NCBI GenBank assembly: GCA_028751875.1
Contig: CM054140.1
Location: forward strand, 20,662,993-20,726,992
Source: Rapana venosa
Lineage: Eukaryota > Mollusca > Gastropoda > Neogastropoda > Muricidae
Direction: 5' to 3'
Length of the DNA stretch: 64,000 bases
The notes below the pieces were generated by a model, which was not told where the DNA came from, ran no database searches, and was given only the letters and a program-made list of their open reading frames with translations. Shown here one piece after another: positions 46,445-64,000 of the stretch (position 1 is the stretch's first letter; each line of letters begins with the position of its first letter). A program made the translations under genes and the position numbers.

Positions 46445-47039
46445 CCTCACATCCCAATCTCAGTGGCTGCATAGCACTGCGCCCTCTGGTTGGTAAACAG
46501 ACCGAGTGGACTCGCTGGACAAGAAAATAAATTTGTGAGGTGTTCAGGATCGCTGGTGCCCGGCTAAGTTATGCGAGGAGTGCGCTCTAGCAGACGACAA
46601 TCATGCTTCCACTTCTGCATGTCGATCATCATATCATTATGATTCCATTGACAAATGGGGACGGCAAAAGGAAAAGGTTCTGTTTGAATAAAGATAAGCG
46701 TAAGTGAACAGTCTGAATCTTTATGAATATATGAAAAAGGGGTAAAAGCATGGAAACGATTTTTTTTGTGAGTTTAATCAGTGGTGTTCTCATAGACACA
46801 AAAAGGCAGATCTATGTCAGTGCTGGTGAGATCCCTCGAAAAGCAGAATCTGCCGTCTTTTTTGGTGTCTTTTTTTCTCAGTTTGGTTACGATTTTGTTG
46901 TGCTCGTGACACCCTCAATGTCATCCATGCTGTACTATGCGAATATTACACAAAATAAACCCCATGTGTCTTGTTCAGTATTAGCGTGCAGGTTGCATGC
47001 CAAGTAGGCCTATGTATTTGATCATCCATACCTCCAGCC

Positions 47040-47170
47040 ATAGCTGGCCAACTCTTCTACTAAAGATGGATTAGACCCAGTAGTTTCACATGTGCACAAG
47101 ATGCTGCATGCTTGCGTTCACACATGGGACCTCCGTCTATAGCTTCATGCTAGGGCCCTTAAAGCTTTGT
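47040..47170 (-). mobile_element. SINE family B fragment
   Basis: TGGCCAACTCTTCTACTAAA and CACACATGGGACCTCCGTCT match the complement of the family body, without head or tail. Confidence 0.5.
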
Positions 47171-47221
47171 AGGGGAACAGAGTCAAAACCAATGTTAACT
47201 ATGGGGAAAAGCCGCTGTTCA

Positions 47222-47585
47222 ATGGCAGAAGGAAGGTGGCAGGATGGTTAAGACGTTTGCCTGCCAACAAGTAAACCGTGAGGTTCTGGGTTCGATTCCC
47301 AGCCTCACCCTTTCTTCCCAGTTTGACAAAAATATCGAACTGAATGTCAAAGTCCTTCGGATGAGACTATAAACCGAGGCCCGTGTGCGAACGCATGCAG
47401 AACATCTTGCGCACACGTTAAATCCTGTTCCGCTTTTCGAAAGAGTAGGCCATTGTGTGCCGGTGGGAACAGATGACAAAATTTTAAAAAACGCATACAC
47501 ATGCATTAAAAAAAAAAGTCATCTGAGCGCTTTACAAGATTCAGCACTATATAAATTCCATACATTATTATTATTATTATTTCTG
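47222..47585 (+). mobile_element. Full SINE family B copy: tRNA head, body and LINE-type tail
   Basis: The head has an A-box (CAGGATGGTTAAGACG) and a strict B-box (GGTTCGATTCCC), as in a Leu/Ser-type tRNA. The body follows, then GAGCGCTTTACAAGATTCAG, CACTATATAAATTCCATAC and (TTA)n. It is the most complete copy in the window and serves as the reference for the family. Confidence 0.8.
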
Positions 47586-48583
47586 ACCAGGACAGTTTGG
47601 ATCATCTTACTGGTTCTCTGAATATGGTGTATGGTTGTCTTATTATGGCTAGTTACTTGAAAACAGTCCCACACCCGCATATTTCTCATCCAGTGTGTAC
47701 AGTGTGTACTTAAGAGCCTCACAATGGGCTAGTGAGACTGAGTAGTACATAATTATTCTCGGTGACCCCACGTTGTTAAGCTGGAGAACGCCTAACATCA
47801 ACACCATATTACTGGGTTCAATAGAAATGTTCTGATTAACTCTTACTAGTTATGTCAGTCGTATCATTAGTAGCAGCAGCAGATACAGCAACAGCAGCCA
47901 GCTGCAGCAACCAGCCATAATATCCTGGCGCTGTTGTTGTGTCGTAAAGTGGTTATTGTCGTAAAGTAGACAACAGAGGTGATAACTCATCCATAGGCCT
48001 GGAAACTTCCTTTGGAGAAAAAAATCTCTTTTCTTTTACAAGGTGGGGTACCAATGCACATTCTGCAAATCGCAAGACAAACGATTCCAAATCTGACAAT
48101 TCTTATTGTCTTTGTGAATATGCAAATCGGCTAAAGCAACAGAAAGTTAGGGAGTGTTTGTTTTACATTCGCAGTCTCAACTGCATTTTTATTTATATAA
48201 TATCATTTTATTTCCATTCTTTTGGGTCGTGTTTTCTTGTGTTCTGATAGAAAACGATGCGCTAAAGCAGTTCGAAAACAACGTCTAATTATGTTTGAAC
48301 CAGAATCGTGCAGTTAAAGCTAATACAGTTTGTGACCAGTAAACCATTTACCGATTCACACACGCAGTTTAACATTCAGTGTGATGTTATTGTTTGCTGC
48401 AGCTGCTCAGTAATAGGTTATTACTTGAAGGCCTACTGGTATTGCTCTTGTTGCTACTACTACCAAGAACTACAGTTGGGAGATGAGACGGTAGAGCATA
48501 ATGTCATTTATGAACCAGATCTAAATAGGGAGGCTGCACTAGTTGTCTGGAAGACCATTGATATATATTTTTTTCGTATCAGG

Positions 48584-48617
<34 letters not shown>

Positions 48618-48649
48618 ACACACACACACACCACACACATCAGAGTCTG

Positions 48650-48870
48650 ATTGAGACTGAACCAGGTCCCATATGCAAACGCACGCAGAACATCTTGCGC
48701 ACACGTTAAAACCTGTTCCGCTTTTTCGGAAGAGTAGGCCATTGTGTGCCGGTGGGAACGGGTGACAAATTTACAAAACCGCATACACACAGGAACTGGA
48801 TGTGAAAAAGAATATATGAGTGCTTATTCCATTATCCTTGAAATAATAGAATAAAATAAAATTTAAAAAA
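48650..48870 (+). mobile_element. SINE family B copy, 3' body
   Basis: It runs from ACGCAGAACATCTTGCGCAC through GGTGGGAACGGGTGACAAAT to TATTCCATTATCCTTGAAAT. The head is replaced by a CA repeat. Confidence 0.65.
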
Positions 48871-48901
48871 TAAATAATCTAACACACACACACTCAAAGA
48901 A

Positions 48902-48904
<3 letters not shown>

Positions 48905-48973
<69 letters not shown>
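48905..48973. repeat. (GA)n microsatellite
   Basis: About 33 GA units. A similar run lies at 52277-52338. Confidence 0.9.
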
Positions 48974-48975
<2 letters not shown>

Positions 48976-49669
48976 TTTTGGTAAAATGATGCACAAAATG
49001 AACTCTGAAACTACTATGCTTTATTATCCATTTTGAGTTGATTTAAGGCACACAGAGATGACAGTACCAGGGCGCCAGGCCTATCTACTCAAGTTTTAAT
49101 AGAAAAAAGCTCAAATGCAACATGATGGCGCGCCAGAATTGTTTAAACACATGTCTAATTTGTTCTGTCATGTACTCACTCCATGATAATCGTCCAGTAG
49201 TCTGTTGATATCCTAAAGAATAATAAACAGGTATGGAAGACTAAAGATCAATAGGTTTTTAACTTTTGAACCAGCAGTTGCAAACCAAGTCTTTAGCTTG
49301 GTTAAACAACGTTAAGAAAACGTACAATTAAACAGCATAACGAAAACCTACGACAATTATCTTATCTTCTTTCTTGAAGGCAGCTTTCACACTCTGGATA
49401 TCTTCACACTAAGTAAAAGACCCCAAGCATGACACATGAAGCCTGCACATGTCCGTTTTCCATCTGTTAAAGCAGCAGCTGTTCACGGGAAAGTGACAGC
49501 GAGTGTTAGGACTTTCCTGAAAGCATCGAGTCAATCAAGCCAGTGGGAACCAGTGCTGCTGGGAGAATGAATGTTCCAGAATCTGATCAGCCAGTTACAA
49601 ACCACAAACCAAGGGTGCATACAAAAAGAGTGCATGCTAACATTTTTAATACACGGGTACCATGGTAGC

Positions 49670-49819
49670 ATGGCAATGGGCAAGTCTACAACTCAAACAA
49701 GTAACAGGGATAGCAGTTACGACAACGCCTCAGCCCGCCGATACATCGACCTCATTCCGATGGCATGGTCTGACACTGCAACAGACAAACAGAGAAAAAG
49801 TGATAACGAAAACGTTCAG
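49670..49819 (+). CDS. Possible first exon of an unknown plus-strand gene
   Basis: ATG GCA ATG GGC opens 50 codons (MAMGKSTTQTSNRDSSYDNA ...), ending NVQ just before a GTGAGA donor (phase 0). The region is not repeat-like, and the polar sequence resembles a cytosolic N-terminus. If the second ATG is used, MGKSTT fits the N-myristoylation pattern. I found no following exon on this strand, so the call is weak. Confidence 0.25.
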
Positions 49820-50355
49820 GTGAGACATAGAAAGGTAGGCTACAGACTTCCCTGCTTTGTCTTATCAGACAGGTTTTATCATGAAAACCACACTCATATA
49901 TTTTATGCAGATGTGAAACGCTTAAATAAAGCATAAAAAGTGTCACCATACCACTTACCATCAAAGTGTTTTTATCATGCAAATGTGAAATAGCTGATGT
50001 AGCAGTGTTGTCAGGGTTTACATTATGTCATGGGCTTGATTTTGTTGCGCTGGTTCCTCCTGTTAATTATAGACTTGTATATAATGTAAAGTGATGCATC
50101 CCAACTGGTGAAAGAGCAAAGAGAATAAGCCACACATCTGAAACAGTCTGGTTCAGGTCAGGAGAACAAAAAACAAACTCCATCCAGCAGAAGGAGGGAA
50201 AGAACTAAGAAGTTGAGAAGTTATGTCTGCCTGAGCAATGTCATCTGCAACAACAACAAAAAGAAAGGGGAAAAAAGAGAAAGATTAAGCTTAGATCAAA
50301 ACACGAACAGTTGCATAAGCAATGTGAGACATGTTTTAAGCACTTTGTGTCTTAC

Positions 50356-50451
50356 CTTCATATGGACCCTCATAGCACTGTCGCTCCATGGTCAGAATTT
50401 TAACATCAATCAGTGTACTTTCTTTCTGTTGCCAACTGGTAATGCACCCAC
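50356..50451 (-). CDS. Candidate phase 1-1 exon following the 51.3 kb exon
   Basis: This 96-base exon has a ctctag acceptor and a GTAAGA donor. It reads GCITSWQQKESTLIDVKILT and then MERQCYEGPYE. Its phase fits both the 51.3 kb exon before it and the RPTP EGF exon at 38.9 kb after it. There are two Cys and no domain I recognise. Without transcript data it could be chance, but the splice signals are good. Confidence 0.4.
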
Positions 50452-50507
50452 CTAGAGTGTGAAAGGCTGGATGTTTGAATAATGTCAGAACCCACACTTT
50501 TCCTCTC

Positions 50508-50860
50508 ATCTGATTGGTCGTGAGTGATGGTCTGGATTTTAGCATTTCCTGAGATCATGTTTCAAGGTCCTGTGTAGAACATGTAGCCTACTTACTTACT
50601 TAATCCTCTTCATCCCATGTCCTGGGACACAAGGCGCCAACAAAATCCCTCCAGCCTTTTCTGTCTAGCCTACTTAGCACATGCAAAAGATCCCATAGCA
50701 CCAAGAGAGTTGGCCCTGGCAAAGTTCTGTAGAAGAAAATACTCTTATACAACAGTAAAAACATGGCGTTGTGTTATCACAACTACACACTTTCTCTGTG
50801 GATAGGAGCTCGAATTTCATGCAAATTTATTAAAGCTTTACTATAACATAATTGTTTTCC
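50508..50860 (+). mobile_element. Diverged copy of the same SINE, split by a 71-bp insertion
   Basis: The sequence GAGTGATGGTCTGG ... GATCCCATAGCACCAAGAG ... AGCTCGAATTTCATGC parallels the 7.76-8.18 kb SINE. At 50595-50665 it is interrupted by unrelated sequence flanked by an 11-bp direct repeat (tagcctactta). Confidence 0.6.
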
Positions 50861-50987
50861 TCATAATTTTGAGAAATGGTAAACAACAATGACGAACACC
50901 CACAGATTCCAGGAATTCATCAATGAGGGTTTTTTTCCCCCGGATTGTTTTCAGCATTGTATATATTTCTGGTATGTTAGAATTCAG

Positions 50988-51041
<54 letters not shown>

Positions 51042-51233
51042 CTGATATGTTAGAAATTCAGCTTGAAATTTGTATGCATTAATTTATTCATGCATAAGAT
51101 TGGGCACTATTTCTGCTGTATCATTTGAGCAAAGCCGCTATTGTACTTGCATATCTTTCGATAACAATGACGACGATGACGACGACGATGATAACGCTAG
51201 CGATTGAACCACCAAACCAATGCCATCACTTAC

Positions 51234-51394
51234 CGTAGACAGGGCAGCAGTGGCAGGTGAGGAGGAAGCGTTTGCCTACGACGGCGCCAGGCATGATGGC
51301 GGCACAGGAGCGGCGACAGGTCAGATCCATGGCCCGCGGAACATCCATGTCCAGCATCTCGCCCAGGGTGCGGCAGCCCAGGTCCCGAGATGCC
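51234..51394 (-). CDS. Candidate 5' coding exon, Cys-rich (unassigned gene or alternative RPTP start)
   Basis: A 161-base open segment lies between a pyrimidine-rich tgtgtgcag acceptor and a perfect GTAAGT donor (phase 1). Frame 1 reads DLGCRTLGEMLDMDVP ... LTCRRSC ... and ends MPGAVVGKRFLLTCHCCPVY. The last part resembles a weak signal peptide, and phase 1 is usual after signal exons. I recognise no domain. It lies downstream of the secreted-protein stop and upstream of the RPTP start, on the same strand. Confidence 0.45.
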
Positions 51395-51938
51395 CTGCAC
51401 ACAGAGCAGCTCCTCTACGTCACCATGCCGCCATCATCCAGTCTTAGACAAACTATCATAATGGTGTTGTTTGTATCTGCGCTGGGCACAGAGGCCATAA
51501 ACCAAACAAACAAGAGGATAAAAGAGAGAGAGAGGGGGAAGAGAGAGAGAGAGAGAGAGAGAGAAAAGAGAGAGGGGAGAGAGAGAGGAGAGGCAGACAG
51601 ACAGAGACACAGACAGAACCACAGACAGACAGAAACAGACAGATAGACAATGACAATGACGATTTCGATCCCCATAGACAGATAGACAAAGACAGAGAAA
51701 CACAAAGAGAATCAGAGACAGAATGACAGATTGACTGACAGACAGGCAGACAGACAAGCAGACCGACTGACTGGAAAAGAGACAGACAGACAGAAACATA
51801 GACAGACAAACAGACTTAGTCTGATTTATAGGTTGTGGTCAAGGCCAAAAATAAACTCCCAAGGTCTTGTGATAAATGTTGCTGGCCACTGTTTTGCAAC
51901 CTACGATGTCTTCATGGAGGCTGTGGAGAGCTACCTAC

Positions 51939-52040
51939 CTTAAGGTACAACCAACGGGCTTCTGTCAAAGCAGGATTGAGGCACTGCTGAACTGCTGAAA
52001 TAAATGTGATGCTGAAGCGAGATACTTTGAAAAATATGGG
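51939..52040 (-). other. Possible untranslated first exon
   Basis: The stretch runs from about 25 bases below the TATA-like box to a TTAAG|GTAGGT donor. No reading frame here joins openly to the 51.39 kb exon in the needed phase, so if used it is likely 5' UTR. The left limit is set by the donor and the right limit is only estimated. Confidence 0.22.
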
Positions 52041-52063
52041 GTGATAACAATCCTGGAACCACG

Positions 52064-52071
52064 CTTTTATA
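52064..52071 (-). promoter_or_regulatory. TATA-like box
   Basis: TATAAAAG on the minus strand lies about 125 bases upstream of a good donor (GTAGGT, exon edge 51939) and 670 bases upstream of the candidate exon at 51.39 kb. It could mark a promoter with a short untranslated first exon. The motif is short and the call rests on position. Confidence 0.3.
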
Positions 52072-52271
52072 GTACATCTACGAATGTGATGTACTGAGCA
52101 ATCCACGTACATATTTCCATATAGGCCCACCGTGATCAGCTGGAGTAAGTCCTACCAGCATAGGGACATAAAAGGAAGCTAATAAAATGGATACGTTAAA
52201 TGCACTGTAAGATGAGAATTTTGAATTTTCACTTCATTTACCCCTCCTCCCATCTCACTAAAGAACAAAAG

Positions 52272-52331
<60 letters not shown>

Positions 52332-52555
52332 AGAGAGTACTCAGACGAACTCAACACCTAGACTAGTACGTCTTTAGCTTAAGATAACATTTTTGTACTG
52401 ACTTTTACTAAAACTAATACTCCATTAACAAAACATTAAAAAAAAACTATTAAAGTATTTTTTTAAAACACACAAAAAATAAGATGAACAAAACACAACA
52501 CAGAAAAAAACCGAAGTTAGAACGGAACAACAAAAAGAACTGAAATATTATGTGA

Positions 52556-60547
<7,992 letters not shown>

Positions 60548-62782
60548 GTCGAAACGTGTGGTGTATATTATAATAATACTCTTTACGACAGTCACACTCA
60601 ATCAGCTTGTTAGCACGCCTGTGACTAAGTGGGTTTGTGGGCAGTCTGTCTGTCTGTCTGTCACGGCCCTGTCCACCAGTCCTCCCTCTCTCTCTCTCCC
60701 TCTCTCCTGCACTGATGGTAGGTTAGAAAGGGGCCTTTAGTTTTGTCATTGGGCTGCGTGCGAGCTCAAGATGCAGCCTCGTTTGTACATTTTTTGGGGG
60801 GACCTCTGTAGTAAAAAGTAGTCCCGAAAACGTACAAACGTACGTGTATCTCTGACGGTTTGATGGTTAAAGAGAAGTGGAACTTTCGGTTTCAATGTTT
60901 GCAGTCATCTACCGTCAGAACTTATTGCTTGTAAAGGGTTTTGTTTTTGTATATAAAGGGTATCGCCCAGATAGGTAATTCTTTCATTTTGGATATTGCT
61001 TTAATGGTACTGACAAGACTAAAGCCTTTTTTGTTTGTTCTTCTTCTTCGTTGAACGCTCAGGCAGCAACTATTGTTGTCTGTTATATGAGCGAAAATGC
61101 GTCACGCTGCCGTTAAGCGCCTGACAAGTCAGGCCCAGCCCATCCGACTTCGGCACAAGAGAGAATAGTTACCTTTTAAGTTCTTTCTTGAAAAAAGGCA
61201 GGAGAATGGACCAAGAAGGCAGAAAATAGACAAGAAGGAGGTGACAGGAAGAAAAGGAACAAGGCAGAAACATGGAGAGTGATAGAAAAGAGGAAATTTC
61301 TAGCACATAATTTCCAGAATGTGGGGATGCTATTTATATTGATAGGCCCCCAGCATCCCTTCGGGGGAATTTTTGTTTGTTATTCACATACGTTTTTCTC
61401 TTTGGTTTGTGTTGTTGTTTTTTCATTCTTTGGCCATATCTCCGAGTTTACCAATGATGGAATTTTGTGTATGGGGCCGTTTTTGTTTGGTTTTTGCTTG
61501 TTTGTTGTTGTTTGGTTGTTGTTGGGTTGTTGTTTTGTTGTTGTTGTTTTTGTGTTGTTGTTGTGGGGTTTTTTTTTGGGGGGGCACCATGAAGGTTGCT
61601 GCATTCCGACTTTAAGGATCCAAATGGTTGGAAATGTTTCATCTTATATTAATGGGAAACAATAAGATAACTCTTGTTTGAGGTGTAACATTTTGAACCC
61701 CCCACCCACCCTTCGCCCTTCATGTACATATTTGCCTGAAATATTCGTTCATACAAACACAAAAAACCCGATGTGGCCGTTAGTAGGACTAAGAATGATT
61801 CTCAGATAGGCCTTCCTAGGAGTTTGACTACAACTTGGAGAGGAATGGACCACCAGTGCCTACACTGTAACCAAGACAACACTGCCTGAGATTTGATGTG
61901 ATGACTCCCTAGTGACTCCTCTTGGACTCAAAGGAGAAGTCAAAGCCAAGACTTCAAAAGTTGAGTCAGGCGTAGGATTCATATTTAGCAATAGACTATA
62001 CGTGTTAAAGTTGAGGGAGTTGTTTGTTTTTTTAAAGGAGATCAGATTTCAGTTGTTCCTGTCAGCAACTAGGAAGTGATATAATCACATGCATAGTCTC
62101 AGGGATACTGAATAGGGAATTTTTGTTTTCCTACTGCTTTTGTAATGGACATGAATAATTGAGCATGCATTTTATTCTCTCTCTCTCTCTTCTCTTCTTC
62201 TCTTCTCTCTCGTCTCTCTCTCTCTTCTCTCTGTGCTCCTCTTCTCTCTCCTCTCTCTCTGCTCTCATCTTCTCTCTATCATCTCTCATCTCTCTCTGTT
62301 TGCTTGTAGTTTCCTTTCCTTGCCTCGTTCTTCCTTTTTCCTCTGTTCTGATTTTCTGTGTCTGGAGTGATTTCATACTTCAGCTTCACGGCTCTTCTTG
62401 AGTCATCTGCTGCAATCCAATGGGGGTCATCTGTTGGTCTGCTTCCTCAGGGTTGTCTATGTTTGGTCTTTTCTGTAACATTCTAGGGCTGGCTGGGCTG
62501 GCATAGGGTTGTGCCTGGCAGTTTGATTGGCTGGGTCTGTGATTAGTCTTGTCCTGTTCCTTCTTTTCAAGACGATCATGTCCTTGGCAGTAAGGAAACT
62601 AACGGAGTTGTTTGAATTTGATTCTGTCTTTATCTGACCCTTTTTCTATACCCTTGTGTCATCATTTATGTGTAAAGGAGGAAATTTTAATCTCATTTAC
62701 GCAACCTGACGGTCACTATAGCTGAGTGGTTTGACTTCAATCCCGTGGGTCCATGAAGTCATGGGTTCGAATCTCGGCGGCA

Positions 62783-62789
<7 letters not shown>

Positions 62790-62868
<79 letters not shown>
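62790..62868. repeat. (CA)n(CT)n microsatellite
   Basis: A CA run passes into a CT run directly after a tRNA-like SINE head. Confidence 0.88.
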
Positions 62869-62873
<5 letters not shown>

Positions 62874-63039
62874 CTCTCTGTCTCTTCTAGTCTCTTTCTT
62901 CTCTTTCTTCTTCTCTCATTCTTGCGCGCGCGTTCATGCAGAGAAAGACATATATGCATACAGAATGTTATTTTTCATGACATAGGTTGCGGCAGGCAAA
63001 GCTGGAAAAGAGAGTGCTAGTTTGAAAGTAACCTTGTGG

Positions 63040-63215
63040 TAAAGACGAACACTTTAGCTGAGTGGATAGAGCGCTTCACGTCCATTCCCTGGGTCCAAGA
63101 AGTCATGGGTTTGAATCTAGGCAATGGAGAATTGAGAATCAAGAATGGTGATTTTAGCGATCGTATGGGTCAACTCAAAGTGCAGACTTGCCAGTGGGTT
63201 TATTTTTATTCTTTT
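63040..63215 (+). mobile_element. SINE family D copy, head-first
   Basis: The tRNA-like head TTTAGCTGAGTGGATAGAGC and CATGGGTTTGAATCTAGG is followed by GGGTCAACTCAAAGTGCAGA and CTTGCCAGTGGG. This orientation shows that the family is tRNA-derived. A second head of this kind lies at 62715-62785. Confidence 0.6.
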
Positions 63216-63224
63216 TTTCCAAAT

Positions 63225-63582
63225 TCTTTTTTTTCGAGGATAATGGAATAAGTAAGCACTTATGTGCTTTTTTTTACATTCAGTCCCCGTGTGTATAAAG
63301 TTTTGTAAATTTTGTCATCAATTCCCATCAGCACACAATAGCCTACTCATCCGGAAAGCGGAACGGGCTTTAACGTGTGTGCAAGATTTTCTGCGTGCTT
63401 CCGCACACGGGACCTCGGTTTTTAGTTTCATCCGAAGGACTTTAAAGAAAAGTGGAGTCCGCACTGATGGAGGAAACCTCTTCTTGAACGAGATTCGAAC
63501 CCGGGTCAGCAGATCAGCAAAATCAGGAACGCCATGCGCATCACTCTAACCACCAGGCTATCCTGCCTCCACAAGATCAAAA
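63225..63582 (-). mobile_element. SINE family B copy with complete head
   Basis: The plus strand shows the complement of the body (TTTTGTAAATTTTGTCATCA, GACCTCGGTTTTTAGTTTCA). The complement of a tRNA-like head follows, with B-box GATTCGAACCCGGG and CACTCTAACCACCAGGCTAT. Confidence 0.7.
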
Positions 63583-63749
63583 TATGCACGTTAAAAATCC
63601 CGTTATCAACTTCAGCGTTCGTGTGAGTTTGGGACACACAAATATACCCAAAATTAATGTACCCTGGCTTTGTACCTGGCGAGGGATGGGCTCCACCAGG
63701 TTCAACCTGTGCAAGGGATGCAGCCTGACAATTTCAGCGCAGTGCCCCT

Positions 63750-63825
63750 TGGGTTCCTTCAATAATAAGGTATGGAATTTATATAGCGCTGAATCTTGTA
63801 AAGCAACAAATCAAAGCGCTTAAAG
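63750..63825 (-). mobile_element. LINE-type 3' tail fragment
   Basis: TATGGAATTTATATAGCGCT followed by GAATCTTGTAAAGC is the complement of the shared LINE/SINE tail. Other isolated tails lie at 12925-12985, 13365-13430 and 32285-32345. Confidence 0.6.
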
Positions 63826-63944
63826 AGTATTAGTGGAGAAAAGAAAGAAAAGACCAGAGCTTTTTTTTTTTTAATGTGTGGTTGTTTTTTTTAAAAATGA
63901 TTCTAAGTTTACAGTTTGTCCTAAATCAGAATGCTTCAACAGTT

Positions 63945-64000
63945 TGGGGACGGGAGAGCTCAGTGGTCAGAGCACTCGTATTAAGTATTAAGCAGCATTG
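63945..64000 (+). mobile_element. tRNA-like SINE head cut by the window end
   Basis: GACGGGAGAGCTCAGTGGTC followed by AGAGCACTCG has an A-box-like core. The element continues beyond the window. Confidence 0.4.

Larger units (their letters stand above)
60548..63224. other. 5' flank of the secreted-protein gene
   Basis: It holds one reversed repeat-C copy (61425-61620), a CT-rich tract (62175-62300), SINE heads and unremarkable sequence. I see no further gene. Confidence 0.45.

Noticed and set aside
46039..46530. 163-codon plus-strand open frame overlapping RPTP exon 1
   Set aside because: It is the antisense of the signal-peptide exon and flank. It has no domain, and its sequence shows no splice or retroelement logic.
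47222..47310. tRNA gene (A and B boxes present)
   Set aside because: The head runs into the SINE family B body, and the same unit recurs many times in the window. The same reasoning rejects tRNA calls at 7757, 22447, 62715 and 63040.
49160..49215. Minus-strand mini-exon reading DYWTIIM before GTGAGT
   Set aside because: The acceptor tract is poor, the segment is only about 34 bases, and its phase does not fit the next RPTP exon.

Overview
The window looks like animal nuclear DNA, most probably from a marine gastropod mollusc. The genes are split into many short exons with GT/AG introns. The introns are full of microsatellites, minisatellites, tRNA-derived SINEs and 5'-truncated LINEs of kinds I associate with molluscan genomes. 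No bacterial operon, rRNA gene or CRISPR array is visible. The host assignment is inference, because nothing in the window names the species.

The main content is one large gene on the minus strand, rebuilt here as 26 coding exons from 46444 (start) to 6620 (stop), about 1070 codons. It encodes a receptor-type protein tyrosine phosphatase (RPTP). In order, it has a signal peptide, an EGF-like module, a kringle, five more EGF-like modules, one transmembrane helix, a juxtamembrane segment with a YVNV motif, a membrane-proximal phosphatase domain (D1) and a membrane-distal pseudophosphatase-like domain (D2). Every ectodomain exon is flanked by phase-1 introns. The raw sequence carries two single-base problems in this gene: an extra A in the kringle exon, and a missing base exactly at the D1 catalytic HCSAG loop. 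Both may be consensus errors, or they may mark a degraded or catalytically dead allele.

From 52.5 to 60.5 kb, also on the minus strand, lies a clean two-exon gene for a 495-residue secreted, Ser/Gln/Pro-rich, mostly disordered protein that I do not recognise. Between the two genes (50.3-52.1 kb) there are two further minus-strand candidate exons and a TATA-like box. They may be an alternative 5' end of the RPTP gene or a separate small gene. A possible plus-strand first exon sits at 49.67 kb.

The rest is intronic or intergenic. An almost complete but broken RTE-like LINE lies at 24.6-27.5 kb, with LINE fragments at 39.9, 44.0 and 18.7 kb. A CR1/Jockey-like LINE at 54.4-56.1 kb is interrupted by another LINE 3' end with a 14-bp target duplication. 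Many copies of one SINE family occur, and some end in the same 3' tail as the CR1/Jockey-like LINE. The large tandem arrays have units of 23/24 bp (16.0-18.7 kb), 58 bp (28.4-29.5 kb), 38-40 bp (2.7-3.3 kb) and 49 bp (33.5-33.9 kb). The first 6.6 kb is 3' flank or 3' UTR of the RPTP gene with no further gene I can support. From 60.55 kb to the end is 5' flank of the secreted-protein gene with SINEs and microsatellites.
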